Shown: positions 20,874-30,237, counted from the first letter of the stretch. The stretch is DNA of 64,000 nucleotides from CBDUXP01 sp965371225 [NCBI: uncultured bacterium] (GCA_965371225.1 CBDUXP010000008.1:1-64000), one strand, 5' to 3'. Made by a program: numbers and translations. Notes: generated by a model from the letters alone, not told the origin.

Positions 20874-21611
20874 TCACATTGCCAGGCCACCGTCCACTTG
20901 CAGGACGGCACCAGTAATATAGCTGGCCGCGGGCGAGGTGAGAAACCGCACCGCCGCCGCCACCTCCGCGGTGGTGCCCACGCGGCCCAGGGGGATCTGC
21001 GCCCGGGCCGCCGCCAGGCTGTCCGCGGGCAATGCCGCGGTCATGGCCGTGTCGATGAGCCCAGGCGCCACGCAGTTGACGCGAATCGCCCGGCTCGCCA
21101 CCTCGCGCGCCAGGGATTTCGTCAGGCCGATGATACCCGCTTTGGCCGCGCTGTAGTTGGCCTGCCCCGCGTTGCCCGCGATCCCCGACACGGAACTGAT
21201 ATTGACGATGCAGCCGCCCCGCTGCTTCAGCATGGGGCGCATCACCGCGCGGCTGCACAGGAAGCAGCCGGTCAGGTTCGTGGCCAGGACGGCGTCCCAC
21301 TGGGCCCGCTTCATCAGAGGCAGCAGCATGTCCGCCGTGATGCCGGCGTTGTTCACCAGGATGTCGATGCGGCCCTGCTCCGCGGCCACCGCCTTGAAGA
21401 AGGCCTTGACGGCCGCTTCCTGGGTCACGTCCAGCGCGCGACCGATGGCGCCGTGGCCGATCTCCGCCGCCGCGGCCGCGGCCTGTTCCGCATTCCGGCC
21501 GCAGAGCACCACCGTCGCCCCGTCCTCCGCCAACCCCTGGGCCACGGCCAGCCCGATGCCCCGGGAACCCCCGGTGATGACGGCCACCGGCTGCGGCGCA
21601 GGGTCGGTCAC
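20874..21611 (-). CDS. fabG: 3-oxoacyl-ACP reductase
   Basis: The 245-residue short-chain dehydrogenase has the NADP(H) loop [14 protein letters not shown], the NNAGIT motif, the catalytic Ser in NISSVSG and YSAAK. The C-terminus [14 protein letters not shown] is the FabG consensus. The GTG start at 21611 overlaps the fabD stop as GTGA. Confidence 0.95.
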   Translation of the reverse strand: MTDPAPQPVAVITGGSRGIGLAVAQGLAEDGATVVLCGRNAEQAAAAAAEIGHGAIGRALDVTQEAAVKAFFKAVAAEQGRIDILVNNAGITADMLLPLMKRAQWDAVLATNLTGCFLCSRAVMRPMLKQRGGCIVNISSVSGIAGNAGQANYSAAKAGIIGLTKSLAREVASRAIRVNCVAPGLIDTAMTAALPADSLAAARAQIPLGRVGTTAEVAAAVRFLTSPAASYITGAVLQVDGGLAM

Positions 21612-22534
21612 CCGGCCACCCCCACCGCGGCCGTAATGCTGTCCGGCGTCTCCACGGGATGCAGCGCCACGCCTTTCATGTCCCGTTTCGCCATGCCCGT
21701 CAGCACTTTGCCCGGCCCCACCTCAAACACGCAGTCAATGCCCGCTTCCTGCAAGGACGCCATAGTGTCGGCCCACAGGACCGGCGCGGTCAATTGCCGC
21801 TGCAGTTCCGTGCGGATCGCCTCCGGATCGGCCAGCGGCCGGCCCGTGGTGTTCGGGATGAACGTACACCGGGGCGGCCGGAACGTCGCCTCGTCCAGCG
21901 CGGCCGCCAGCGGCTCGGCCGCAGCTTGCATGAGACGCGAGTGGAAAGCCCCGCCGACCTTGAGCGGCAGGACCCGTTTGGCGCCGGCCGCCTTCGCCGC
22001 GGCCCCGGCAGCTTTCACCCCCGCGGGCGCGCCGGAGATGACCACTTGGCCCACCGCATTCACGTTGGCCAGGTCCACCGGCCCCGCCGGGGCGGCCGCG
22101 GCACACGCGCGCTGGACGGCAGCGGCATCGAGCCCCAGCACGGCGGCCATGGTGCCCGGTTGCGCGTCGCACGCCGCCTGCATCGCCTCGGCACGACGAC
22201 GCACCAGCACCAGCGCGTCCGCGAACGCCAACACCCCGGCCACCACCAGGGCGGAGTATTCCCCCAGGCTGTGGCCGGCCACCGCGTGCGGCGTCACGCC
22301 CTCGTGCGCAAGCAAGTCGGCCGCGGCGACGCTGATCAGGAAAATCGCCGGCTGCGCGTACCGGGTCGCGGTGAGCCTCTCCAGGGGGCCCCGCTCCATG
22401 GCGTCCAGCAGGTCGGTGCCCAACGCGGCCGCGGCCGCCTCGAACCGGGCTGCACACGCCGGCGCGGCGGCCAGGGCGGTCCCCATGCCGACGTACTGGC
22501 TGCCTTGGCCGGGAAAGAGAAAGGCGGGAGTCAT
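21608..22534 (-). CDS. fabD: Malonyl-CoA:ACP transacylase
   Basis: The 308-residue enzyme loads malonyl groups onto ACP. It shows [14 protein letters not shown], the catalytic Ser in [11 protein letters not shown], and the conserved Arg in VRRRAEAMQ. The ATG at 22534 is chosen because it starts [10 protein letters not shown]. It begins only 38 bases after rpmF, where plsX and fabH are often found in other genomes. Confidence 0.95.
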   Translation of the reverse strand: MTPAFLFPGQGSQYVGMGTALAAAPACAARFEAAAAALGTDLLDAMERGPLERLTATRYAQPAIFLISVAAADLLAHEGVTPHAVAGHSLGEYSALVVAGVLAFADALVLVRRRAEAMQAACDAQPGTMAAVLGLDAAAVQRACAAAAPAGPVDLANVNAVGQVVISGAPAGVKAAGAAAKAAGAKRVLPLKVGGAFHSRLMQAAAEPLAAALDEATFRPPRCTFIPNTTGRPLADPEAIRTELQRQLTAPVLWADTMASLQEAGIDCVFEVGPGKVLTGMAKRDMKGVALHPVETPDSITAAVGVAG

Positions 22535-22572
22535 CGTCTTCGTCGCAGGCCGCCGGGCGGAGCCTGGGGCGC

Positions 22573-22758
22573 TCAATCGTCGTCGTTGAGCGCGAGGACC
22601 TGACGGCCCTTGTACATCCCGCACTGGGGGCAGACCACGTGGGGGAGCTTGACTCCCTGACAGTGCGGACAGGTGCTGCGGGGCGGCGTGCGGGCCACGT
22701 AATGGGTGCGCCGGCGGCGGCCGCGCGCCCGCGAAATGCGCCGTTTGGGTAACGCCAT
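22573..22758 (-). CDS. rpmF: 50S ribosomal protein L32
   Basis: The 61-residue basic protein begins MALPKRRISRARGRRRRTH. It has two CXXC pairs (CPHC and CPQC), the zinc-binding form of L32. The start follows the DUF177 stop codon by one base, the usual DUF177-rpmF pairing. Confidence 0.95.
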   Translation of the reverse strand: MALPKRRISRARGRRRRTHYVARTPPRSTCPHCQGVKLPHVVCPQCGMYKGRQVLALNDDD

Positions 22759-22759
22759 G

Positions 22760-23329
22760 CTAGTCGTCCTCGTGCTCGGCCGCGGCGTCCGCAGCCAACT
22801 TCGCTTTCAGGTCGCCGAGCGCCGCAAAGGGCGACGAACTCGGCTCGGCCAGACACGCGCACGGTCCGGCGTTCAAGTTGACCCCACACTGGGCGCACAA
22901 GCCCTTGCACTCCGGCCGGCACCGGGGCGTCATCGGCAGGCTCAGCAACACCACGTCCCGCACCTCCGGCTGCAGGTTGATGTGCGCGCCGTCGTACCAC
23001 GCCACGCCCACTGCGGCCTGGGCATCCGCCTCCCGCTGGGCCGCCGCGCGGTCTTCGACCGGAAAATACATCACCTCGACGGGCAGCGTGGCGTCCTGCT
23101 CGAAGGGTTCCAGGCACCGCCCGCAGGTCTGGCCGAGCCGGGCACGCACCTCGCCGAGGGCGCGCACCTCGCGGCCGTTCCGGGTGATGTGCACCGCCAC
23201 CACCGCCGTGTCGTGCAGTTCTGCGACATCGGAGTCCAGGTTCAGCTCCTCGGCGCTACAGGTCCAACGGCGCTCCAACCCGGCAATCGGGATCGTGCGC
23301 ACATCAAGGCTCATCGCACCAGCGGACAT
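22760..23329 (-). CDS. DUF177 family (YceD-like) protein
   Basis: The 189-residue protein precedes rpmF, the classic position of DUF177/YceD. YceD homologues affect 23S rRNA accumulation in plants and bacteria. Family features are ELNLDSDVAELHD, the CGRCLEPF motif and the cysteine-rich C-terminus (CRPECKGLCAQCGVNLN and CAC). ATG 23329 has GGAGG eleven bases upstream; a second ATG lies at 23314. It is the first gene of the fab-rnc operon. Confidence 0.85.
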   Translation of the reverse strand: MSAGAMSLDVRTIPIAGLERRWTCSAEELNLDSDVAELHDTAVVAVHITRNGREVRALGEVRARLGQTCGRCLEPFEQDATLPVEVMYFPVEDRAAAQREADAQAAVGVAWYDGAHINLQPEVRDVVLLSLPMTPRCRPECKGLCAQCGVNLNAGPCACLAEPSSSPFAALGDLKAKLAADAAAEHEDD

Positions 23330-23414
23330 GGGAGTCGCGACCTCCGGGGTCGCCTGTCGAAATCTTGGCGGACCGCCCCCGTCCCGGGCGGGACGAGTGT
23401 CCGACAAGGCGCGT

Positions 23415-23443
23415 ACCGTAGCATGGGCCCACAGGAGTGTCAA
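23415..23443 (-). promoter_or_regulatory. Sigma70-type promoter of the DUF177-rpmF-fab-rnc operon
   Basis: A perfect TTGACA (23438-23443, minus strand) is 17 bases from TACGGT (23415-23420). The -10 is preceded by TGC, an extended -10. The leader before the DUF177 ATG would be about 80 bases. The remainder of the 173-base gap to manC (23330-23502) shows nothing else. Confidence 0.65.
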
Positions 23444-23502
23444 GGTGGCGCTAGCCGGTATGGTGGCATGGAACCCGTGTGCTGCTAACGGGTTATGCCT
23501 GT

Positions 23503-24588
23503 CTAGGTCAGGTCCGTGCGGCCGGACTGCCTGAGCCGATCCACCACCTGCCGCACCGCCACCGCATCTTCTTTCCGGCACACGAGCAAGGCGTCCGGGG
23601 TGTCCACCACCACGAGCCCTTCCACGCCGACCAGGGCGATGAGCCGGTCGGCCCCGTACACCAGATTGCCGGAACTCTCGATGCTGATGACCGGGGCGTC
23701 GCGGACATCGTTGCCGTCGGCGTCCGGCGCGCCGTACTTGCCGAGGGCGGCCCAGCTCCCGATATCGTCCCAGCCGAAGGCGCCCCGAACGGTGCAGACA
23801 TTGTCCGCCCGCTCCATGACCGCGTAGTCGATGGCAATGCTGGGCAGCTCCGAAAAGCATTGGGCGCGAACCGCCGCCTCTTCCGGACCGCCCCGCGCAG
23901 CTTCCATCCGCTGCAACACGGCGCTCACCTCCGGCTCGAACGTCTGCAAGGCGGCCAGGATGACATCCACCCGCCACGCGAACATGCTCGCGTTCCAGAG
24001 GTATTCACCCGTTTGCACGTACTCCTCCGCCACGGCGCGCTCAGGCTTCTCGCGAAACCCGGCCACCCGGTGGACGGTCACGCCGTCGTATTCCGCCGCG
24101 GCGTCGGCGAGGTGGACGTACCCGAAGCCCGTGTCCGGCCAGGTGGGCTGAATCCCGATGGTCATCAGGCTGCGCGTGGCGTCCGCGTGCGCGTACGCCG
24201 CGGCCAACACCCGGCGGAACTCCTCCACGTCCTGCACCACGTGGTCCGATGCCAGCGACGTCATCACCGCGTCGGCATCCCGCTGCGCGATCCGGTGCGC
24301 GACCCAGCCGATGGACGGCGCCGTGTTCTTCCCCTCCGGCTCACCGAGGATCTGGTCCCGCGGCAGGTCGGGCACTTGTTCCGCGACCACGTCAACATAC
24401 GCTGCGCCGGTCACGACGTAGCGCCGCTCCCACGGCACGACCCCGTCCAGCCGGTCCATGGTGGCCTGCAGCATGGTGCGGTCGCCGAACAGCCGCAGGA
24501 ACTGTTTCGGGGTGGCCCGCCGGCTCTTCGGCCACAGGCGGGTCCCCACGCCCCCCGCCAGCACCGCGGCGTACCAACGGTCGTTCAT
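23503..24588 (-). CDS. manC: Mannose-1-phosphate guanylyltransferase
   Basis: The 361-residue enzyme makes GDP-mannose from mannose-1-phosphate and GTP. The signature LAGGVGTRLWPKSRRATPKQ and the later FGWDDIGSWAAL are the GMP family marks. It lacks the fused isomerase domain of AlgA/ManC type II enzymes, and a separate manA is in the same operon. ATG 24588 overlaps the previous stop (ATGA); the longer frame is rejected. It is the last gene of the manB-rfbD-manA-uppP-acyltransferase-manC operon. Confidence 0.92.
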   Translation of the reverse strand: MNDRWYAAVLAGGVGTRLWPKSRRATPKQFLRLFGDRTMLQATMDRLDGVVPWERRYVVTGAAYVDVVAEQVPDLPRDQILGEPEGKNTAPSIGWVAHRIAQRDADAVMTSLASDHVVQDVEEFRRVLAAAYAHADATRSLMTIGIQPTWPDTGFGYVHLADAAAEYDGVTVHRVAGFREKPERAVAEEYVQTGEYLWNASMFAWRVDVILAALQTFEPEVSAVLQRMEAARGGPEEAAVRAQCFSELPSIAIDYAVMERADNVCTVRGAFGWDDIGSWAALGKYGAPDADGNDVRDAPVISIESSGNLVYGADRLIALVGVEGLVVVDTPDALLVCRKEDAVAVRQVVDRLRQSGRTDLT

Positions 24589-25334
24589 ACCTGCGCCTCC
24601 GCGAGGCGGGCGGCGTCGCGCACCTCGTCCGACCGGAAATCCTGCCGCCGCGCCCCCGCCGCCTGCTGCACCTGGAGATACAACCGGACGATTCGCTCGC
24701 CGAGGACGCGCCGCACATGCTCGCACTCCTCATTGGTCGCGTTGGGGGGGACCGGGAGTGGCGCGCCGAAGGCGAAATGAATGTGGCCGAACGGCAACGG
24801 GATGATGGTGTGATCCCAGTTCCGCCCCAGGACTTGCCGGGTCGTCCACACGGCGCAGGGGGTCATGGGGTGGCCCGAGTCGCGCGCCAGCAGGACGATG
24901 CCGATCTTCGGATCCCCGTACGGGCCGCGCGGCGCGTCGCACACGAGCCCGCCGCACACCGTCTGCTCGCGGAAGACGGGAACCATCTCGGCCAGCGCCT
25001 CTTTGCCGCCGCGCGAACTGGAGCCGCGCACCGCGCGCCAGCCGAAGCGCTGCAGGATCGCGCTGACGAGATCGCCATCCTTGCTGCGGCTCGCCATGAC
25101 CACGGTGCCCCGGTCGCGGAAATACTGGATGAAGTGCAGGAGACCCTGGTGGAACGACACGTAGATACAGGTGGTGCCCTGCGACATGAAAGTGTCGTAC
25201 GCCTCGTTGTACACCGTCTTCCGTGAGGTGAACTCCACAAACCGCATGTACCAGTCCAGCAGGCGTGGCACCAACCACAACAGCAGCCGGCCCCCGATCG
25301 GATGCCGGCGGGGTCTGTCAGCGGATGGGGGCAT
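24585..25334 (-). CDS. DUF374 lysophospholipid-acyltransferase-like protein
   Basis: The 249-residue protein has the DUF374/LPLAT layout. A membrane-proximal N-terminus is followed by YVSFHQGLLHFIQYF, which holds the HxxxL acyltransferase box in a variant form. MASRSKDGDLVS, RGSSSRGGKEAL and DAPRGPYGD follow. Family members are thought to acylate lipid A-like or glycolipid acceptors at the inner membrane, but none of this exact type is well characterised. It overlaps uppP by 17 bases and manC by four, so it works with lipid-linked sugar metabolism. Confidence 0.75.
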   Translation of the reverse strand: MPPSADRPRRHPIGGRLLLWLVPRLLDWYMRFVEFTSRKTVYNEAYDTFMSQGTTCIYVSFHQGLLHFIQYFRDRGTVVMASRSKDGDLVSAILQRFGWRAVRGSSSRGGKEALAEMVPVFREQTVCGGLVCDAPRGPYGDPKIGIVLLARDSGHPMTPCAVWTTRQVLGRNWDHTIIPLPFGHIHFAFGAPLPVPPNATNEECEHVRRVLGERIVRLYLQVQQAAGARRQDFRSDEVRDAARLAEAQV

Positions 25335-26190
25335 GGGTCCCGATCTCGGCCACCAGCCTAACGGTCGCGGGCGGCGGTTGCACCTGGACCTCGATGGTCG
25401 GTGCGCCGGTGCCCACCTGGCTCAACGCGAGCAGCGCCAGCCCGCCTACGGCCCAACAGTACGGCGCGAACATCCAGAAGGCGCCGCGCCGGATCAAGTG
25501 GACGAGCCACTGCAGGGCGACATAGCCGCTGGCGGCGGCGGCGCACAGGCCGATCCCGAACGCCACCACGGTCTGAGCGCCCATGGCGGCCGGCGGTTCC
25601 CACTCGAGCACGACGGCGCCCAGAATAGCGGGAATGGCGAGCAGGAAGGAATAGCGCGCCGCCATGTCGCGGTCGAGCCCCAGCCACAGCCCGGCGGCAA
25701 TGGTGGTGCCACTCCGACTGATGCCGGGGGTAATGGCGAACCCCTGCGCCACGCCGATCGCCAGCGCGTCGAGCAGACGCATTTCCGGTTCCCGGCGCTT
25801 GGTCGGGAACCGCGTCGTCCACAGGATGCAGCCCGTCACCATCAGCGCGATGGCCGGCACGGTCACCGTGGCGAAGGCGCCCCTGAACGCGGAGCGGCCC
25901 ACCAAGGCGATGGCGCCGGTGGGGATGGTGCCCGCGATGAGCAGCAGCAGCGTGTGCGGCGTCGCCAGGGCCCCGGGCACGCGGACCCCCACGAGGCCGA
26001 GCAGATCGCGCCAGTAGAACAGACACACAGCCGCGAGCGTGCCCACGTGCAGCACGATGTCGAAGAACAGCATGTTTTCCTGCAGGCCGAGCAGGCGCTG
26101 GGCCAACACCAGGTGGCCGCTACTGCTGACGGGGAGAAATTCCGTGAGCCCTTGCAGGAGGCCGAGGAACAGCGCGACGAGCGGACTCAT
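25318..26190 (-). CDS. uppP: Undecaprenyl-diphosphatase
   Basis: The 290-residue polytopic membrane enzyme recycles undecaprenyl pyrophosphate to the monophosphate carrier used for peptidoglycan and O-antigen export. The first motif is LQGLTEFLPVSSSGHLVLAQ (catalytic Glu and Ser) and the second is ITPGISRSGTTIAAGL with the essential Arg. Length is about 20 residues above the E. coli protein. Its start overlaps the manA stop (ATGA), placing carrier-lipid recycling with sugar-nucleotide synthesis. Confidence 0.94.
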   Translation of the reverse strand: MSPLVALFLGLLQGLTEFLPVSSSGHLVLAQRLLGLQENMLFFDIVLHVGTLAAVCLFYWRDLLGLVGVRVPGALATPHTLLLLIAGTIPTGAIALVGRSAFRGAFATVTVPAIALMVTGCILWTTRFPTKRREPEMRLLDALAIGVAQGFAITPGISRSGTTIAAGLWLGLDRDMAARYSFLLAIPAILGAVVLEWEPPAAMGAQTVVAFGIGLCAAAASGYVALQWLVHLIRRGAFWMFAPYCWAVGGLALLALSQVGTGAPTIEVQVQPPPATVRLVAEIGTHAPIR

Positions 26191-27248
26191 GCCGGACCCG
26201 CGTCCGGGCCGAAACCACCGCAGACGGCGCGAATGGCTTCATCGCGGTGGCCCGCGGCGCGCGCGGCGTCCCACACCTCGGCCACCCAGTCGGGGACGTA
26301 CGCGCGCAGGACCGTCAACCGCCCCTGCACCCGGTAGGCACCGATGCCGGCGGGAATGAAAAACGTCTCCCCGGCCGTCGCCGGGCCTTCCCCCGGCGTA
26401 ATCTCGCCCCGGCCTTCGATCACGGTCAGCACTTCGCAGCGCGAGCCGTCCAGGTCGCCGCGCCACTCTCCGTCCACAGTCAGCCGCTCCAGGGCGAAGG
26501 CCGGGGTGGCCACGAGGAGGCTGCGCACGGGGTCCAGTCGCAAGGGGACGATGGGCGCCGGCGGGGCGGCGTCGAACGCGATGCACTCCAGCGCCTGCGC
26601 CACGTGCAATTCCCGCCCCTGCCCGGCGGCATCCAGCCGGTCCCAATCGTAGACGCGGAACGTGGTGTCGGAACTCTGCTGGATTTCGTACACCATCAGG
26701 CCTTCGAGCAGGGCGTGGACCGTGCCCGGCGTCACGAGCAGCACGTCGCCGGGCCGGACCGCGCGCGCGGCCAGGGTCTCCGCCACACGCCCGTCCGCAA
26801 CGGCCGCCGCGAACGCGTCGCGGCTGGTGTCCGGTCGCAGGCCGAAGATCAAGGTGGCGTCGGGAGGCGCGGCGAGTACGTACCAGGCCTCCATCTTGAC
26901 CTCGGCGCCGGGATGGCGGTGCTGATACGCCGCCGTCGGGTGCACTTGCACGCTGAGGCGCTCCCGGCAATCCAGCAACTTCGCGAGCAGCGGGAACTGC
27001 GACATGCTTGCGACGCGCGTCCCGAGCAGCCCCGCCCGGTCCGCCGCCGCGACCTCTTCCAGCGTGCGGCCGTGGCACGTGCCGCCGGCGACGCGCGACA
27101 CGTCGTCCGGACGCACCACCAGTTCCCAGCTTTCGCCGTAGGGTTCGTCCGTGGGCAGCACCTTGCCCCACTCGTCGCGTAGCGCGGTGCCGCCCCAGGG
27201 CCGCGGCTTGAGAATCGGCGCGAGCCGCAGGGCGCTGTACCCGGTCAT
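26187..27248 (-). CDS. manA: Mannose-6-phosphate isomerase, class I
   Basis: The 353-residue zinc cupin interconverts fructose-6-P and mannose-6-P. Visible are ILKPRPWGGTALRDEWGK, GESWELVV, SVQVHPTAAYQH (zinc His) and PGTVHALLEGLMVYEIQQSS. ATG 27248 is chosen because it gives the family N-terminus and forms an ATGA overlap with the rfbD stop. The upstream open frame is arginine-rich and not coding. With manB and manC it completes fructose-6-P to GDP-mannose. Confidence 0.93.
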   Translation of the reverse strand: MTGYSALRLAPILKPRPWGGTALRDEWGKVLPTDEPYGESWELVVRPDDVSRVAGGTCHGRTLEEVAAADRAGLLGTRVASMSQFPLLAKLLDCRERLSVQVHPTAAYQHRHPGAEVKMEAWYVLAAPPDATLIFGLRPDTSRDAFAAAVADGRVAETLAARAVRPGDVLLVTPGTVHALLEGLMVYEIQQSSDTTFRVYDWDRLDAAGQGRELHVAQALECIAFDAAPPAPIVPLRLDPVRSLLVATPAFALERLTVDGEWRGDLDGSRCEVLTVIEGRGEITPGEGPATAGETFFIPAGIGAYRVQGRLTVLRAYVPDWVAEVWDAARAAGHRDEAIRAVCGGFGPDAGPA

Positions 27249-28111
27249 GTCCCCGACGCAGCACGCGACACCCCGTCGCGGTCTTCCAAGTAGGCCTCCA
27301 CCGCGTCCTGCCACGGCCGCAGGGGCGCGCCGGCAATCGCGGCGTAGCGGGAGCAGTCGAGCACCGAGTAGGCGGGGCGGGGGGCCGGCCGCCCGAACGC
27401 TGCCGTGGTGGTGGGCCGCACCTCTACCCCCGCCAGCTCGGCCCGCTCGAAGATGAAACGCGCATAGTCGTACCAGGTGCAGGAGCCGGAGTTGGTGACG
27501 TGGATGATCCCCGTGGCCTCCGCGTCGGCGAGGAGGGCGATGGCGTGGGCCAAATCGTAGGTGTAGGTGGGGGATCCGCGCTGGTCCGCGACGATATCCA
27601 GCCGGTCCCGTTCCGCGCCCAGCCGCAGCATGGTCTCGATGAAATTCGGGCCGTGCACGCCGAACAACCAGGCGGTGCGCACGATGAGCGCGTTTGCGTG
27701 CGCCTCCTGCACGGCACGTTCGCCGGCCAGCTTGGTCGCGCCGTACACCCCCTGCGGATTCGGGGCGGCGTCCTCGCGCAAGGGGTGCGTCGCGGTGCCG
27801 TCGAACACGTAATCCGTGGACAGGTGAATGAGTCGCGCCCCGAGGCGGGCGCACGCGCGCGCCACGTGCCCCGCTCCATCGCCATTCACGGCTGCCGCAT
27901 GGTCGCGATGCGTCTCGCACTCGTCCACCTTCGTATACGCGGCGCAGTTAACGACCACGCGCGGGCGGGCCGCGTCGAGGGCATCGGCGACCGCGGCCGG
28001 GTCGGTGGCATCCACCGCCGCGCGATCGAGGGCAACCGCGCGGTCCCGGCCGAGCACCGCCACGAGATCGCGGCCGAGCATCCCGCCCGCCCCGAGCACG
28101 CACACGTCCAT
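27245..28111 (-). CDS. rfbD: dTDP-4-dehydrorhamnose reductase-like (RfbD/RmlD)
   Basis: The 288-residue short-chain dehydrogenase has VLGAGGMLGRDLVAVL, STDYVFDG, YGATKLAGE (catalytic Tyr and Lys) and RTAWLFG, all RmlD marks. RmlD makes dTDP-L-rhamnose, but rmlA, rmlB and rmlC are not in the window. The partner enzymes must be elsewhere, or the protein acts on another nucleotide sugar such as a GDP-mannose derivative. It is second in the mannose operon. Confidence 0.85.
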   Translation of the reverse strand: MDVCVLGAGGMLGRDLVAVLGRDRAVALDRAAVDATDPAAVADALDAARPRVVVNCAAYTKVDECETHRDHAAAVNGDGAGHVARACARLGARLIHLSTDYVFDGTATHPLREDAAPNPQGVYGATKLAGERAVQEAHANALIVRTAWLFGVHGPNFIETMLRLGAERDRLDIVADQRGSPTYTYDLAHAIALLADAEATGIIHVTNSGSCTWYDYARFIFERAELAGVEVRPTTTAAFGRPAPRPAYSVLDCSRYAAIAGAPLRPWQDAVEAYLEDRDGVSRAASGT

Positions 28112-28144
28112 GCTGCGCCCGTTATCCCCGACGCCGGCTGCGCC

Positions 28145-29515
28145 TCACCGCTCGAGCTCGGCCGTGGCCTTCGCGACCAGCCCGCGCAGGTAGGCCAGCA
28201 CCTCGTCGCGCCGGGCGGCCGTGGTGGCTTCGGCGCGCAGCACCAGGACCGGACCGGTGTTGGACGCGCGGATGAGCCCCCAACTGTTGTCGTCCCACTG
28301 GACACGCATGCCATCCACGTCGATGCAATTGGCGCCGTCGGCTTGCACGAACGCGCGACACGCGTCGGCGACGGCGAACTTGATATCGTCGGCGCAGGTT
28401 TCGCGAATCTCCGGCGTCGCGTAGGTGGTCGGCACGTCCGCGAGCAACTCGTGGATCGGGCGGTCCGCCGCGGCCACAATCTCGGCCAACCGGCACGCGG
28501 CGTACACCGCATCGTCGTAACCGAAAAAGCGATGCTTGAAGAAGATGTGGCCGCTCATCTCCCCGCCGAGCGCGGCGCCTTCTTCTTTCAGCTTGTTCTT
28601 GATCATGGAGTGGCCGGTCTTCCACATGATCCCGCGCCCGCCGTGGGCGGCGATGTCCGCGTACATGGTGCTCGAGCACTTGACCTCGCCGATGATGGTG
28701 GCGCCCGGCTCTTCGGCCAGCACCGCGCGGCTGTACAGAATCATGAGCTGATCGCCCCACAGGATGCTGCCGTCCGGCGCGATGACACCGATGCGGTCCG
28801 CGTCCCCGTCGAAGCCGATACCCAAGTCGGGCTGGTGTTCCTGCACCGCCCGCTTCAAATCCACGAGGTTGGCTTCCACGGTGGGGTCCGGGTGGTGGTT
28901 CGGAAAGCTGCCGTCCAGCTCGCAGAACAGCTCGACCACTTCGCATCCGAGGCGGCGGAAGATTTCGGGCGCCGTCTGCCCAGCCATGCCGTTGCCCGCG
29001 TCCAGGACCACCTTGAGCGGGCGCGCGAGCGAAATATTCTTGGTGACCCAGTCCATGTACGGGGTCACGATGTCGCGCTCGTCCAGGATACCCTCCCCCG
29101 TCGCGAACCGGCCGGACTCGGCGATTTCGTAGAGCTTCTGAATGTCCGCGCCGAAGATGGAATCCTTGCCCACACAGACTTTGCAGCCGTTCTCATGCGG
29201 CGGGTTGTGGCTGCCGGTGACCTGGATGCCGCCGTCCTTGTCGAAGTGGAACAGGGCGAAGTACATGCACGGCGTCGGGCAGATGCCGATGTCGGTCACG
29301 TTGACGCCGGTGCTGATGATGGCGTCCACCAGCGCGGCCTGAATGCGCGGCCCGCTCGCGCGGCAGTCGCGGCCCACGACCACGTTGTGTTTCCCGTAGT
29401 GGCGGCAGAAGGTGCCGTAGGCCTTACCGATGCGCGTGACGGCCTCGTCGGTCAAGTCCGTCTCCGCGACGCCGCGGATGTCGTACTGCCGGAAGATGTG
29501 CGGATTCAGCGTCAT
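28145..29515 (-). CDS. manB: Phosphomannomutase/phosphoglucomutase
   Basis: The 456-residue alpha-D-phosphohexomutase has the phospho-serine loop in VTGSHNPPHENG, the metal loop GFDGDADRIG, the sugar loop GGEMSGHIFF and the phosphate-binding RASNTGPVL. It supplies mannose-1-P to manC. ATG 29515 opens MTLNPHIFRQYDIRG; a GTG eight codons upstream is an alternative and neither has a clear ribosome-binding site. It is the first gene after the promoter at 29585-29613. Confidence 0.93.
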   Translation of the reverse strand: MTLNPHIFRQYDIRGVAETDLTDEAVTRIGKAYGTFCRHYGKHNVVVGRDCRASGPRIQAALVDAIISTGVNVTDIGICPTPCMYFALFHFDKDGGIQVTGSHNPPHENGCKVCVGKDSIFGADIQKLYEIAESGRFATGEGILDERDIVTPYMDWVTKNISLARPLKVVLDAGNGMAGQTAPEIFRRLGCEVVELFCELDGSFPNHHPDPTVEANLVDLKRAVQEHQPDLGIGFDGDADRIGVIAPDGSILWGDQLMILYSRAVLAEEPGATIIGEVKCSSTMYADIAAHGGRGIMWKTGHSMIKNKLKEEGAALGGEMSGHIFFKHRFFGYDDAVYAACRLAEIVAAADRPIHELLADVPTTYATPEIRETCADDIKFAVADACRAFVQADGANCIDVDGMRVQWDDNSWGLIRASNTGPVLVLRAEATTAARRDEVLAYLRGLVAKATAELER

Positions 29516-29584
29516 GGGGGGAAGCGGAAGACGCGGCACGGCCGGAGACCACGCCCTCCGCGCGCCGCGTGCAATCGTGCGGCC

Positions 29585-29613
29585 ATTCTACCGACGCTGC
29601 GGAGGCGCCACAA
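29585..29613 (-). promoter_or_regulatory. Sigma70-type promoter of the manB operon
   Basis: On the minus strand TTGTGG (29608-29613) and TAGAAT (29585-29590) are 17 bases apart, about 65 bases before the manB ATG. Confidence 0.55.
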
Positions 29614-29673
29614 GCGAGGCCGCTACCGCAGGCTCCCCGTCACGGAGCGCTGTACGCGAGTGGGTGCGGCTGC

Positions 29674-30237
29674 TTACACCCCGTGGGCCTGCATGCGATC
29701 GACCCAGGCGCGGAAGTTGGGCAGCGTCTCCCCTTTGGGCATGTCCGGATGCATGAGCATGAAGCGCAGGTGGGCGTACACGCTCATGTCCGCGAGGGAC
29801 TGGTCGCCGAAGAGGTAGTCGCGCCCGTCGAGCAACCGGTCCAGCGATTGCAGGTACCGGTCCAGCTCGTGCGCGGACCGCTGATTGGGCTCCTCCGTCA
29901 TGACACTGCGCATCACGTCGCTGGCGGCATCGTGCAGCGGCCCGTCGGCAAACTCATCCATGACTTCGGCCAGGGCCCGCTCCCGCGCCTCACCCGGATA
30001 GAGCGGCGGCTCCGGATACTTGTCCTCCAGGTACGAGAAGATGTCCGTCGAGTCGACGATCACTGCGCCGTCGTCCACTAGGACGGGTACTTTCTCCTGC
30101 TCGCTGGCGGTGACCACGTCCGTGCGGTCGTCCGGCGGCACTTCATGGCTCTCCCACTCCAGGCCCTTGAAGCGCAGGGCGCGGCGGGTCTTCTCACAGT
30201 ACGGGCAGGCAACAAAGTGGTACAGGGCTCGGGACAT
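29674..30237 (-). CDS. Glutathione S-transferase family protein
   Basis: The 187-residue protein has an N-terminal thioredoxin-like domain with FVACPYCEKTRRAL (a CPYC pair) and EKVPVLVDDGAVIVDST. A helical C-terminal domain follows with DQSLADMSVYAHLRF. It may act as a glutathione transferase or thiol reductase; the CPYC active-site pair is more typical of glutaredoxin-like members. ATG 30237 is preceded by AAGGGGGA and by its own promoter. The substrate is unknown. Confidence 0.82.
   Translation of the reverse strand: MSRALYHFVACPYCEKTRRALRFKGLEWESHEVPPDDRTDVVTASEQEKVPVLVDDGAVIVDSTDIFSYLEDKYPEPPLYPGEARERALAEVMDEFADGPLHDAASDVMRSVMTEEPNQRSAHELDRYLQSLDRLLDGRDYLFGDQSLADMSVYAHLRFMLMHPDMPKGETLPNFRAWVDRMQAHGV

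Noticed and set aside
27500-29818. A 772-residue plus-strand frame
   Set aside because: It is antisense to rfbD and manB and shows only low-complexity, histidine- and arginine-rich sequence.
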